Assembly: GCF_017744395.1 (NCBI RefSeq)
Contig: NZ_JAGIBI010000002.1
Location: 248,001-312,000 of the forward strand
Reading direction: 5' to 3'
Length of the DNA stretch: 64,000 nt
Origin: Herbaspirillum sp.
GTDB taxonomy: Bacteria; Pseudomonadota; Gammaproteobacteria; Burkholderiales; Burkholderiaceae_D
Part shown: piece after piece, positions 1 through 8,173 of the stretch
Numbering within the stretch: the stretch's first letter is position 1
How the letters are laid out: each line of letters begins with the position of its first letter
Notes under the pieces: generated by a model
The model's database searches: none
Told to the model about the DNA's origin: nothing
The model's input: the letters and a program-made list of their open reading frames with translations, nothing else
Program-made: the position numbers and the translations under genes

Positions 1-1
1 G

Positions 2-523
2 GGCGCGCTGATCAGTTCGGTGGAAAAGGGCGGTCCGGCCGACAAGGCCGGCTTGCAGGCCGGCGATGTGATCCTGAGCTTCAATGGCCACGCGATCGAC
101 CATTCGGTGGACCTCCCCACGCTGGTGGCCGATACGCCGCCCGGCACATCCAAGCCGTTGCAGGTGATGCGCGGCGGCAAGGTGCTGACCATCGATGTGA
201 AGGTGGGCGAGATGAAGGTCGCCGGGAACGATGCGCCGGTCGGCAAGGCTGAGAACCAGGGCCGCCTGGGGTTGGCGGTGCGGCCGCTGGATCCGGCTGA
301 GCGCAAGCAACTGGGCGGCCAGAACGGCTTGCTGGTGGAGGACGCCAACGGCCCGGCGGCGATCGCCGGCATCCAGAGCGGAGACGTGATCCTGGCCCTG
401 AACGGCACGCCGGTCACCAGCGTCGAGCAGTTGCGCAAGCTGGCCGGCCAGGCCGGCAAGAGCGTGGCGCTGCTGGTGGAGCGCGGCGATGAAAAGATCT
501 TCGTGCCGCTGGCGCTGAATTGA
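2..523 (+). CDS. Do-family (DegP/DegQ/MucD-like) periplasmic serine protease, C-terminal part only
   Basis: The gene enters from outside the window; the visible frame is open from base 2 and the true start is upstream. The 173 visible residues contain two PDZ modules: the first begins around GALISSVEKGGPADKAGL with a GDVILSFNG core, the second covers roughly residues 90-173 with GDVILALNG. This PDZ1-PDZ2 layout is that of HtrA/Do proteases, which degrade or refold misfolded envelope proteins; the trypsin-like domain with the catalytic triad must lie upstream. A hairpin with a T-run follows. The exact paralogue (DegP, DegQ or MucD) cannot be decided without the N-terminus. Confidence 0.9.
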   Translation, partial: GALISSVEKGGPADKAGLQAGDVILSFNGHAIDHSVDLPTLVADTPPGTSKPLQVMRGGKVLTIDVKVGEMKVAGNDAPVGKAENQGRLGLAVRPLDPAERKQLGGQNGLLVEDANGPAAIAGIQSGDVILALNGTPVTSVEQLRKLAGQAGKSVALLVERGDEKIFVPLALN

Positions 524-570
524 TGTTGCAGTGGGTAGTAAGTGGTAAGCAGTAAGCTGTGAGGGAGTCT

Positions 571-604
571 GGCCGGACATGCGCAAGCATGCCCGGCCTT
601 TTTT
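571..604 (+). terminator. Intrinsic terminator after the Do-type protease
   Basis: Arms GGCCGG(a)CATGC and GCATG(c)CCGGCC with a GCAA loop are followed by six T residues. It lies between the protease and the converging kefC-like gene. Confidence 0.85.
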
Positions 605-624
605 CTTTGGGCCGCGCGTTCCGC

Positions 625-2469
625 TCAGGCCGGATCGGCGGGCGGCTTTTCCTGCGGCGCCGGTTCGCCGCGCCAATGGTCGTGCGCATGTTCGCGTTCC
701 ATCGCCTCGCGGTCGCCAGCGAACATGGCTTGCAGTTCCTCGCGCGCCTGCACCGCCATCGAGACCATCTGCTGCTGGTTCTTGTAGTGGGGGTAGAGGT
801 CGTACAGCGTCTTGATGTTGTGGGCGCGGAATTTCATCGCCGCCTGGCGCGCGCGGTAGGCGCCGAAGCCGAGTTGTTCCAGCGCGCGCCGGCCCATCTG
901 CAGCGCACTCTCGAAGGTTTCGCGCTCCAGCACCGTGACGCCGCGGTCGAGCAGGTCGTAGTAATGCGTGACGTTGCGGGCGCGCGCGGCGATGGCCAGG
1001 TGCGGGAATTCTTCCTTGACCTTGTCGACCAGTTCCAGCGCGGCCTGGCCGTCGTCGATGGCGATCACCAGCAGGCGTGCCTGGGCCGCGCCGGCGGTGC
1101 GCAGCAGGTCGATGCGGGTGGCGTCGCCGTAAAACACCTTGAAGCCGAACTTGCGCAGGAAATCGATCTGGTCCGGGTCGTGGTCGAGCACCGTCGCATG
1201 GATGCCGTTGGCATGCAGCAGGCGCCCGACGATCTGGCCGAAGCGGCCGAAGCCGGCGATGATGACCGGATGTTCCTGCGGCGCCATCTCGTCTTCCGGG
1301 CGGCGGCGGCCGGTGTCCAGCCAGCGCACCAGCAGGCGGTCGTGCAGCAATAGCAGCAGGGGCGTGACCAGCATCGACAGCGCCACCACCACTACCAGGA
1401 TCGACGAGACTTCCGGCGTGAGCACCTTGGCGCCGACGGCGGCGCCGAACACGATGAAGGCGAACTCGCCGCCTTGCGAGAGCAGGAAGGCGAAGAACAA
1501 TTGCTGGCCGCGCGGGATGCCGAAGCAGCGCCCGAGGAACCACATCACGGCCGTCTTGATTGCGAGGAAAGCCGCCACCAGGCCGAGGATGCGCCAGGGC
1601 TGCGCGAGGAACACGCCGAAGTCCACCGACATGCCCACGGCGATGAAGAACAAGCCGAGCAGCAGGCCCTTGAACGGTTCGAGGTCGCTTTCCAGGGCGT
1701 GGCGGTATTCGGAGTCGGCCAGCAGCACGCCGGCCAGGAAGGTGCCCAGCGCCATCGACATGCCCACCGATTGCATCAGCAGGCAGGTGGAGATCACCAG
1801 CAGCAGCGCGAAGGCGGTGAAGATCTCGCGCATGTCGGTTTTGGCGATGATGCGCAGGATGGGGCGCATCAGCACGCGTCCGCCGAAGATCAGCAAGGCG
1901 ATCACCAGCGCCACCTGGCCGGCATGCAGCCAGCCTTGGCCGCTGCCCTGGCTGGCGGCCACGCCGAGCAGCGGCACGGCCGCCATCATCGGAATCGCGG
2001 CGATGTCCTGGAACAGCAGGATGGAAAACCCAGCCGCGCCGGCCGGCGAGGCGGTGAGCTTGCGTTCGCCCAGCGTGGCCAGGGCGATGGCGGTGGAGGA
2101 CAGCGACATGCCCAGCGCCGCGATCAGGCCGATGCGCCAGGGCACGCCGGCGGCCAGCGCGGCGGCCAGCAGCGCGGATGTCACCGCCAGCACCTGCACG
2201 CTGCCCCAGCCGAAGATGGAGCGCCGCAGCGCCCACAGGCGCTTGGGGTCGAGCTCGAGCCCGATCAGGAACAGCAGCAGCACCACCCCGAACTCGGAGA
2301 ATTCGAGGATGTGCTTGACCTCGGTGATCAGGCCCAGGCCCCAGGGGCCGATGACGATGCCGGCCAGCAGGTAGCCCAGCACCGCGCCCAGTCCCAGGCG
2401 TTTGGCGATCGGTACGGCGGCTACTGCGGCGAGCAGGTAGACCAGGGCTTTGAGCAGGTGTTCATCCAT
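625..2469 (-). CDS. kefC: KefB/KefC-type glutathione-gated K+/H+ antiporter (CPA2 family)
   Basis: The 614-residue inner-membrane protein has a Na+/H+ exchanger-type transmembrane domain (about residues 5-380) and a C-terminal KTN/RCK nucleotide-binding domain starting near residue 400 with GFGRFGQ. The segment HALESDLEPFKGLLLGLFF is a hallmark of E. coli KefC/KefB, and QDIAAIP resembles the same family. These systems expel K+ when glutathione adducts form, acidifying the cytoplasm and protecting against electrophiles. The flavodoxin-like ancillary gene lies 54 bp upstream on the same strand, as in known kef operons. KefB and KefC are not separable from sequence alone here. Confidence 0.88.
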   Translation of the reverse strand: MDEHLLKALVYLLAAVAAVPIAKRLGLGAVLGYLLAGIVIGPWGLGLITEVKHILEFSEFGVVLLLFLIGLELDPKRLWALRRSIFGWGSVQVLAVTSALLAAALAAGVPWRIGLIAALGMSLSSTAIALATLGERKLTASPAGAAGFSILLFQDIAAIPMMAAVPLLGVAASQGSGQGWLHAGQVALVIALLIFGGRVLMRPILRIIAKTDMREIFTAFALLLVISTCLLMQSVGMSMALGTFLAGVLLADSEYRHALESDLEPFKGLLLGLFFIAVGMSVDFGVFLAQPWRILGLVAAFLAIKTAVMWFLGRCFGIPRGQQLFFAFLLSQGGEFAFIVFGAAVGAKVLTPEVSSILVVVVALSMLVTPLLLLLHDRLLVRWLDTGRRRPEDEMAPQEHPVIIAGFGRFGQIVGRLLHANGIHATVLDHDPDQIDFLRKFGFKVFYGDATRIDLLRTAGAAQARLLVIAIDDGQAALELVDKVKEEFPHLAIAARARNVTHYYDLLDRGVTVLERETFESALQMGRRALEQLGFGAYRARQAAMKFRAHNIKTLYDLYPHYKNQQQMVSMAVQAREELQAMFAGDREAMEREHAHDHWRGEPAPQEKPPADPA

Positions 2470-2523
2470 GGCGTTGTTGTCTTTGTCGGAGCGGTGCGTG
2501 GTCGGTTGAGCGGGAGGGGCGTT

Positions 2524-3060
2524 TCAGTCCCAGTTCGGATAGCTTGCCAGCTTGTCGAGATAGTTCTCCACATGCCGCTGGAATTCGACCGGGGGGATGT
2601 GGTGGGCGCCGTGCAGGATCAGCGGCTCCATCCAGCGCATGCCGCACAGTTGCGCGGTCTGCCGGTAGGGCGGCAGGAAGTCGCTGAAGGGATGGCCATG
2701 GCGGCCGTCGGGGGCATAGGCCGAGGCCTCGCCGCCGGTGCTGGCCACCAGCCACAGCCCCTTGCCGCGCAGCGCATGGCCGTCATGACCGAAGGCCCAG
2801 CCGCGCGCCAGCACCAGGTCCAGCCATTCCTTTTGCAGCGCCGGCATGCTGTACCAGTGGATCGGATGCTGCAGCACCACCAGGTCGGCTTGCGTGAGCA
2901 GTTGCTGTTCATGCGCGATGTCGATGTGGAAGTCCGGATAGCGCTCGTACAAGTCGTTCACCACCACGTTGGGCAGCCTGGCGGCAGCCTCGATCATCAG
3001 GCGGTTGGTGCGCGAGAGCTCGGCGGCGGGGTGGGCATACAGGATGAGTACGTTAGGCAT
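2524..3060 (-). CDS. KefF/KefG-like flavodoxin-fold quinone oxidoreductase, Kef ancillary protein
   Basis: The 178-residue protein starts MPNVLILYAHP, the flavodoxin-like phosphate-binding region of KefF, KefG and MdaB-type quinone reductases. HPIHWYSMPALQKEWLD is the family signature. Such proteins bind the KefB/C channel and are needed for full efflux activity; some reduce quinones with NAD(P)H. The frame is open further upstream, but this ATG gives the conserved N-terminus. It precedes kefC in what is probably a two-gene operon. Sequence features are mixed between KefF and KefG, so no symbol is given. Confidence 0.85.
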   Translation of the reverse strand: MPNVLILYAHPAAELSRTNRLMIEAAARLPNVVVNDLYERYPDFHIDIAHEQQLLTQADLVVLQHPIHWYSMPALQKEWLDLVLARGWAFGHDGHALRGKGLWLVASTGGEASAYAPDGRHGHPFSDFLPPYRQTAQLCGMRWMEPLILHGAHHIPPVEFQRHVENYLDKLASYPNWD

Positions 3061-3344
3061 GGCGATGGCGTGGCTGGTGTTGTTCCCGGTTGGGGCGCGT
3101 GTGAAATCGGCCGGAACGCGCGCTATTGTCCGTTGTCTGTCGGTGGCGGGAAAGAGAGTGTGGGAGTGTGCCATGAAAGCGGCATGCGGATGCAGGCGCT
3201 GCCTTTCGCGGGTTTTCCTGCGGGTATCAAAAGCGGGGTAATGCGCTTATACTCAGCCAACTCCGGTTCCTTGCGCCATGCGCGCGGATGCCGTCGCAGA
3301 TGACACTCGCCGCAGTTTATTCACATTCACTTGTTATTGCAGCC

Positions 3345-4388
3345 ATGTCCGACATCCAAGATTCCGAAGCCAGCCAGCCGCGCGAACCCAATCCGGCCAA
3401 GCCATCCTCCCAGCAGGCCGCCGATGCGGCGGCCCAGCCGAAACCGGCGGAGCAGTCCGCCCAGGCGGCCCAATCGGCGCCGCCGCAGTTTTCCCAGCAT
3501 GCGCCCCTGCCGCCGCCGCCCCACCATGCCACCGATGCGCCGTGGGCGCAGACCTGGCGGTTCCTGGCGGCGCGTCTGCGCGCCATGTCCGACAAGGCCG
3601 GGCGGCGCGTCATGCAGCGCACGCTCAAGATCGGCGTGTCGGCCCGCATCTTCCATCCCGAGTCCGGCTCCAAGGGCTTGCGCAGCAAGACCCTGCAATA
3701 CCTGGAAGAGTCGATTGCGCAGTGGGTGATGTCGCGCGACGTGCTGGTGTTCATGATCCCGACGGTCAATACCAACGGCCTGGTCCACCCCAGCAATATC
3801 CGCTTGCGCGACTACGCCAAGAACCTCGACGGCCTGGTGCTGCAGGGCGGCGCCGACGTGTCGCCGCAAAGCTATGCGCAGGCGGCGACGCGCCCGGAAT
3901 GGAGCGGCGACCGCGTGCGCGACATGTACGAGCTGGAGCTGCTGCATGAATTCATCGAGGCCGGTAAACCTGTGCTGGGCATCTGCCGCGGCTGCCAGCT
4001 GATCAACGTGGCCTTCGGCGGCACCTTGTACCAGGATATCGCCACCGATGTGCCGAGCGCGATCCCGCATGTCAACGACATGTACGACAGCAATTTCCAT
4101 ACGCTGCAGTTCCCGCCGGGGTCGTCGCTGGCATCGCTGGTGAAGACCGAGAACGCCGTCGTCAATTCGATCCACCACCAGGCGGTGCGCGATCTCGGCC
4201 GCGACCTGTCGGTGGAGGCGGTCTCCGGCCCCGACCAGATCGTCGAGGCGATCCGCTACCGCAAGGCGCCGTTCGTCATGGGCCTGCAGTGGCACCCTGA
4301 ATTCCACCGCGCCGGCGGCGCCGAGCTGCTGGATTGCACGCCGATCCTCGACAGTTTCCTGCGCACGGCGCGCGAGACGCGTTTCTGA
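3345..4388 (+). CDS. Gamma-glutamyl-gamma-aminobutyrate hydrolase-like class-I glutamine amidotransferase (peptidase C26)
   Basis: The 347-residue cytoplasmic protein has a long Ala/Pro/Gln-rich, low-complexity N-terminal extension (about 85 residues) before a PuuD-like domain. The nucleophile elbow is PVLGICRGCQ, and the His/Glu pair is WHPEF near the C-terminus. LVLQGGADVSP is the usual glycine-rich strand. Relatives hydrolyse gamma-glutamyl amide bonds, for example gamma-glutamyl-GABA in putrescine use. No putrescine genes adjoin it, so the substrate is open. An in-frame ATG at 3288 exists; neither start has a strong ribosome-binding site. A TTATACT -10-like element lies near 3246. Confidence 0.82.
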   Translation: MSDIQDSEASQPREPNPAKPSSQQAADAAAQPKPAEQSAQAAQSAPPQFSQHAPLPPPPHHATDAPWAQTWRFLAARLRAMSDKAGRRVMQRTLKIGVSARIFHPESGSKGLRSKTLQYLEESIAQWVMSRDVLVFMIPTVNTNGLVHPSNIRLRDYAKNLDGLVLQGGADVSPQSYAQAATRPEWSGDRVRDMYELELLHEFIEAGKPVLGICRGCQLINVAFGGTLYQDIATDVPSAIPHVNDMYDSNFHTLQFPPGSSLASLVKTENAVVNSIHHQAVRDLGRDLSVEAVSGPDQIVEAIRYRKAPFVMGLQWHPEFHRAGGAELLDCTPILDSFLRTARETRF

Positions 4389-4604
4389 ATCCGGCTCGAC
4401 ATTTCCTGTACGGAAACTAATTCGCGGGAATGCCGTCCAACTTTTTTGCGTTTGCGCAATCTATTGCTCCGCTTTGGCTACACGCGGGGCAATGCCCTCT
4501 GTAAAATCGGCTGAAGCAGTATCGATGCAGTGCCGATGTGTTGAGCAGCAGGGCGTTTGCGCTTGCTTGCCATTTTGTCAATCGGAAGAAAAAGGAGAAT
4601 CCGC

Positions 4605-4913
4605 ATGCCCCAATCCGCCGCTCTCAAGACCGTGAGGAACGATATGAAAACCCTCGTCAAGGATGCCCAGGCGCTGTTCGCCGAAGCGGCCGCCGCTACC
4701 GGCGAAAAGGCCGATGAACTGCGCGCCAAGGGGCTGACCCTGCTGGAAGCCGCAGCGGAAACCGCGCAGAGCGCGCAGGCCGCCGCCATCGAAAAGGGCA
4801 AGGTGGTCGCCGCCAAGACCGACGATTACGTGCATGAAAACCCATGGCGCGCCGTGGCCATCTCGGCCGGCATCGGTTTGCTGGTGGGCTTGGTCATCGG
4901 CCGCAGCAAGTAA
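4605..4913 (+). CDS. yqjD: YqjD/ElaB family (DUF883) membrane-anchored ribosome-associated protein
   Basis: The 102-residue protein has an alanine/lysine/glutamate-rich amphipathic helix and a C-terminal membrane segment with the family tail WRAVAISAGIGLLVGLVIGR. E. coli YqjD and ElaB attach ribosomes to the inner membrane in stationary phase through this tail. An AAGGAG site eight bases before the ATG fixes the start. It is the first of three closely spaced membrane-protein genes matching the enteric yqjD-yqjE-yqjK order, so co-transcription is likely. Confidence 0.85.
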   Translation: MPQSAALKTVRNDMKTLVKDAQALFAEAAAATGEKADELRAKGLTLLEAAAETAQSAQAAAIEKGKVVAAKTDDYVHENPWRAVAISAGIGLLVGLVIGRSK

Positions 4914-4924
4914 GCCGTTCCCCG

Positions 4925-5326
4925 ATGGCGAATCCGCATAAGGAAGGCCAGCCGGCGCAACCCGCCAATCCCGGGTTGACGGCCGGCTTGCTGGGACTGC
5001 TCAAGAACCTGCTCGGCCTCATCATCAGCCGTATCGAACTGGCGTCGCTGGAAATGTCGGAGATCGGCGCCAACCTGGTCCGCTTCGCGGTCGTCTTCGT
5101 GCTGGCGGCCATCGCCTTGTGGTTTGCGGTCGCATTCTGGTCGGTGCTGCTGGTCCTGCTGGCGTGGGATACCTGGGGCTGGAAGATCCTGGCGCTGCTC
5201 GGCCTGGTCTTCAGTGCCGTCACGGCCGCGCTGGTGTTGTATGCGCGCTCCGTGCTGGTGCAGGGCAAGCTTTCGCTGCCCGCCACCATGGCCGAACTGC
5301 GCAAGGACCGCGATGCCCTGCTGTGA
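4925..5326 (+). CDS. yqjE: YqjE-like phage-holin family membrane protein
   Basis: The 133-residue protein carries an N-terminal amphipathic stretch (ELASLEMSEIGANL) and two strong hydrophobic helices around residues 55-80 and 87-108, as in the YqjE/holin_6 family. The biochemical role is unknown; it always accompanies YqjD-type proteins. It begins 12 bp after yqjD, and its stop lies about 40 bp before the start chosen for the next gene. The longer upstream frame overlaps yqjD and is rejected in favour of the ATG at 4925. Confidence 0.8.
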   Translation: MANPHKEGQPAQPANPGLTAGLLGLLKNLLGLIISRIELASLEMSEIGANLVRFAVVFVLAAIALWFAVAFWSVLLVLLAWDTWGWKILALLGLVFSAVTAALVLYARSVLVQGKLSLPATMAELRKDRDALL

Positions 5327-5364
5327 TGGCGGCGGCGTCTGCCGACAGAATGAAAAGGACCCGT

Positions 5365-5802
5365 ATGCAAGCAGACCATGACGACGGTATGACGCATGAA
5401 GAGCGCAAGCGCAAAGTGCTGGCGCAAGGAACCTTGTACCGGCAAGGGATATTGGAGGCGCGCGAAGTGGTGCGCCATAACCTGAATCCCGAATCTCTGG
5501 CCAAAGGGGCCTTGAGCCGGGCCGCGCATTTCGCCGCTTCCTTCATCGGCGGCGGCAAGGCCGTGCGGTCGATCAAGTCGCTGGCCGCCGGCGGCCTCGG
5601 CGGCGCCAACCTGCAGTCGGTGGCGCCATTGCTGATCACGGGCGTTTCCTTGTTGTCCAAGCGATGGCTGCGCAAGCCGCTTTTGTATGGCGGCATCATT
5701 ACCGCAGTCGGCGGGCTGGCGTATTACTTCAGCCATCGTTCCGGCGGTCGGGATGACGGAGGCGAGACCGCCGGGCAGGAATCTCCTCTCGAAGAACCAT
5801 GA
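5365..5802 (+). CDS. Hypothetical protein in the YqjK position
   Basis: The 145-residue protein has a charged N-terminal third (THEERKRKVLAQG), a central glycine/alanine-rich region and one likely membrane helix near residues 108-128 (LLYGGIITAVGGLAYYF). No enzymatic motif is visible. Position after yqjD-yqjE suggests a YqjK-like partner, but similarity to YqjK is not clear by eye. I chose the ATG at 5365 because AAAAGGA stands just before it; ATGs at 5326 (overlapping the yqjE stop) and 5350 are alternatives. Confidence 0.7.
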   Translation: MQADHDDGMTHEERKRKVLAQGTLYRQGILEAREVVRHNLNPESLAKGALSRAAHFAASFIGGGKAVRSIKSLAAGGLGGANLQSVAPLLITGVSLLSKRWLRKPLLYGGIITAVGGLAYYFSHRSGGRDDGGETAGQESPLEEP

Positions 5803-5852
5803 GCGGAAATAGGTGCTGTTGATTTTTTAGCAGTTCATTTCCCGTTTGGGAT

Positions 5853-5888
5853 AAAGGCATCCGGTGCGCCGGGTGCCTTTGTTTTTTT
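5853..5888 (+). terminator. Intrinsic terminator after the yqjDE group
   Basis: AAAGGCA pairs with TGCCTTT around a GC-rich inner stem and is followed by GTTTTTTT. It closes the three-gene membrane-protein group. Confidence 0.85.
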
Positions 5889-6001
5889 CGGGCGACGAAA
5901 TATCGCAGGCGACGGAACATTCATGCGCTCCCTCCGCTCTGAATCTGACCGGCCCCTCCGGGCCTGAACAACAACGCTGAGAAGGCAAGAAAGGAAATGA
6001 G

Positions 6002-6703
6002 ATGAAGACATTATCGATCGCCGCCATCGCCGGCGTCCTGGCGATTTCCGGTTGTGCGGACATGAGCCAGACGCAGCGCGGCACGGCCACCGGCGCCGGC
6101 ATTGGCGCCGGCATCGGCGGCATTCTCGGTGCGGTTACCGGCGGTGGCGGCGGCGGCCGCGCCCTGGGCGGCGCGGCGATCGGCGGCGCCATCGGCGCGG
6201 TGGCTGGCAATATCTGGTCGAACCGGATGGAAAACCAGAAGCGCGCCATGGAACAGGCAACCCAGGGCACCGGCGTACAAGTCAGCCAGACCCAGGACAA
6301 CCGCCTGAAACTGGAAATCCCCAGCGACATTTCCTTCGATACCGGCCGTGCCGACATCAAGCCTGAAATGCGCCCGGTGCTGGACCGTTTCGCCGCCACC
6401 CTGGTCGAGAATCCGGCCACCACGATCAACATCGTCGGCCATACCGACAATACCGGCAGCGATGCGATCAACAATCCGCTGTCCACCGAACGTGCCGCGC
6501 GTACGCGTGATTACCTGACCACGCGCGGCGTCGCTGTCGGCCGTTTCACGATCGAAGGCCGCGGTTCGCATGAGCCGTTGGTAGCCAATACCTCGGACGC
6601 CAACCGCGCCAGGAACCGCCGCGTGGAAATCTATGTGGCAGAGCCGCAGCAGCAAGCGCCGGCGCCCGCAGGATATGCGCCGCCGCCCCAGCAGCGTTAC
6701 TGA
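6002..6703 (+). CDS. OmpA-family outer-membrane lipoprotein with glycine-zipper (YiaD-like)
   Basis: The 233-residue precursor has a lipoprotein signal peptide ending in the lipobox AISGC (Cys18). Glycine-zipper repeats follow at about residues 28-72 (GAGIGAGIGG, GGAAIGGAIGA). A C-terminal OmpA peptidoglycan-binding domain spans about residues 105-215, with NIVGHTDNTG and RNRRVEIYV as the conserved core and the last 15-20 residues rich in Pro/Gln. It should tether the outer membrane to peptidoglycan. AAGGAAA before the ATG supports the start. It is transcribed alone between two terminators. Confidence 0.9.
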   Translation: MKTLSIAAIAGVLAISGCADMSQTQRGTATGAGIGAGIGGILGAVTGGGGGGRALGGAAIGGAIGAVAGNIWSNRMENQKRAMEQATQGTGVQVSQTQDNRLKLEIPSDISFDTGRADIKPEMRPVLDRFAATLVENPATTINIVGHTDNTGSDAINNPLSTERAARTRDYLTTRGVAVGRFTIEGRGSHEPLVANTSDANRARNRRVEIYVAEPQQQAPAPAGYAPPPQQRY

Positions 6704-6740
6704 TGATGGTTTGAACCGGCCGGCAGGCCGGGAAAAGAAA

Positions 6741-6769
6741 AGCCCCGAATCGGATTCGGGGCTTTTTGC
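6741..6769. terminator. Bidirectional intrinsic terminator
   Basis: AGCCCCGAAT and ATTCGGGGCT form a perfect 10-bp stem. TTTTT follows on the plus strand and TTTTCTTTT on the minus strand, so it can end both the lipoprotein gene and the converging cytochrome gene. Confidence 0.88.
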
Positions 6770-6778
6770 TGTCGTGCC

Positions 6779-7345
6779 TTATTTCGCCGGAGTCGGCGCG
6801 GCGGGCGCATCGCCTGCCGCGGGGGCCGCCGGGGCCTTCACTTCCGGCTCCTTGAACTTGGCGCCGGACTGGTTGGCCATATAGACCACGGTGCGCTGGA
6901 TTTCCACGTCGTCGAGGTCGGGATTGCCGCCCTTGGGCGGCATGGCGCGCAGGCCGTTGATGGCATGCGAGACCAGTTGGTCGTAGCCTTCGGCGATACG
7001 CGCCTTCCAGGCGCCGGCATCGCCGACCTTGGGCGCGCCCGCGACGCCGGCGGCATGGCAGGCGGCGCAAGTCGACTTGAAGACATCTTCGCCGGATTGC
7101 AGTTGCTTGGGAGTACTGGCGTCACGGAAGGTAAAGCCGTCATCGGCGACCGGCTTGATGCGCGCCGCGATCATCTCGGGACTTTGCCCGTCGGAACCGG
7201 CGCCGGTCTTCTGGCCGTTGGTGACATACTGGACCAGGAGCACGATGCACACGATAGGAACCAGAAAACCTGCCACAACAGCCGCGATCAATTGCTTGGG
7301 AGTCTTGATTGCCGACTCGTGTTGATCATGATGAGCTGAGCTCAT
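6779..7345 (-). CDS. Membrane-anchored c-type cytochrome (cytochrome c5 family)
   Basis: The 188-residue protein has an N-terminal membrane anchor (about residues 20-42) followed by a periplasmic monoheme domain with CAACH (near residue 93) and a distal ligand candidate in GLRAMPPKGG. The C-terminal 25 residues are an Ala/Pro-rich tail. Small anchored cytochromes of this type pass electrons to terminal oxidases or reductases. No oxidase subunit lies nearby, so the partner is unknown. Confidence 0.88.
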   Translation of the reverse strand: MSSAHHDQHESAIKTPKQLIAAVVAGFLVPIVCIVLLVQYVTNGQKTGAGSDGQSPEMIAARIKPVADDGFTFRDASTPKQLQSGEDVFKSTCAACHAAGVAGAPKVGDAGAWKARIAEGYDQLVSHAINGLRAMPPKGGNPDLDDVEIQRTVVYMANQSGAKFKEPEVKAPAAPAAGDAPAAPTPAK

Positions 7346-7578
7346 TAGTCATCCCTCCGTAATGTTTCCTCGAAATTGGGGCGGAAAACGTCGGTTCCCT
7401 TTGTATCGCCTGGCATTGCACGGACTCATCATCAGGCAGGGCTTTCATTGCGCTCTCTCGCCGAACTCTTGATTATAGTCACAATACTTTCCGTTTGACA
7501 CGTAAAAACACCCGTCGCCATGGACGGCCAGCATGAAAAACGGTATTCTTCAGGCCTCTTCGGGTTTTGCCCCACAAT

Positions 7579-7654
7579 GCGGCTGTAGCTCAGTGGATAG
7601 AGTATTGGCCTCCGAAGCCAAGGGTCGTGGGTTCGATCCCCGCCAGCCGCGCCA
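7579..7654 (+). tRNA. tRNA-Arg (anticodon CCG)
   Basis: The 76-nt cloverleaf has acceptor arms GCGGCTG and CAGCCGC, the T-arm GGTTCGATCCC, and CCA encoded at the 3' end. The anticodon arm TTGGC-CTCCGAA-GCCAA gives anticodon CCG, reading CGG. No integrase or duplicated 3' end follows. Confidence 0.95.
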
Positions 7655-7974
7655 CAGAATTCATTTCCCCCGGTTCAGATTGACGTTGGAAGCATAACCT
7701 TGCCGTTTGGCAGCTTTATGCTTCCGAGTCCTTTCAGGTGGACACAAGATATCCGCCGGACCGGCTATTCATTCTGTTGGGAAATATTGTCCGGGAATCT
7801 TGCCTGTTATGCTTTGAGCAATATCAATTCCGCCTGTTTGGATTCTTCATGAATTCCCGGACTGGATTCGCTACCCGGATATAATCACGGATATCCAGAA
7901 TCGATGGACCATAGCCGCGCTCGACGCGGCTTTGTCAGTGAAAGAGCCGGCATGGTGCTGGCCGTTGGAGAAAC
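7655..7974. other. Intergenic region after tRNA-Arg
   Basis: About 320 bp of moderate GC content with no supported gene, terminator or duplicated tRNA 3' end. A short open frame from 7932 is judged spurious. Confidence 0.6.
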
Positions 7975-8097
7975 ATGAACAACCGCTCGAAAAAAAGACT
8001 GATTTGCCGCCGTCACCGGATTGGACTGTTAATTGCCACGATCGAGTCGCTGGCAGACTTGGAACAGTCGATCCAGGAAGCCAAGAAAGCAGGCTGA
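7975..8097 (+). CDS. Possible 40-residue basic protein
   Basis: A short frame starts at an ATG with GGAGA seven bases upstream and ends 21 bp before a strong terminator. The predicted peptide begins MNNRSKKRLICRRHRIG, is strongly basic in the first 16 residues, then forms a plausible amphipathic helix (IATIESLADLEQSIQEAKKAG). Ribosome-binding site, helix-forming composition and following terminator favour a real gene, but no family is recognised. It could also be chance coding inside a small RNA. Confidence 0.4.
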   Translation: MNNRSKKRLICRRHRIGLLIATIESLADLEQSIQEAKKAG

Positions 8098-8118
8098 AGA
8101 CGGCCTTGCGCAGATAAC

Positions 8119-8145
8119 AAAACCGGCCTTACAAGGCCGGTTTTG
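8119..8145. terminator. Bidirectional intrinsic terminator
   Basis: AAAACCGGCCTT and AAGGCCGGTTTT form a perfect 12-bp stem with an ACA-type loop. It can serve the small plus-strand frame and the converging amidohydrolase gene. Confidence 0.85.
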
Positions 8146-8173
8146 CATTGGTTTCCTGGAATGCCGGATGAAA

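Noticed and set aside
4440..4480. Stretch resembling part of the hemE-priA module (GCAATCTATTG, CTCCGCTTTGG)
   Set aside because: Short similarity in different order and without DnaA boxes; probably chance.
7579..7654. tRNA-Arg as an integration site
   Set aside because: No integrase and no repeated tRNA 3' end downstream.
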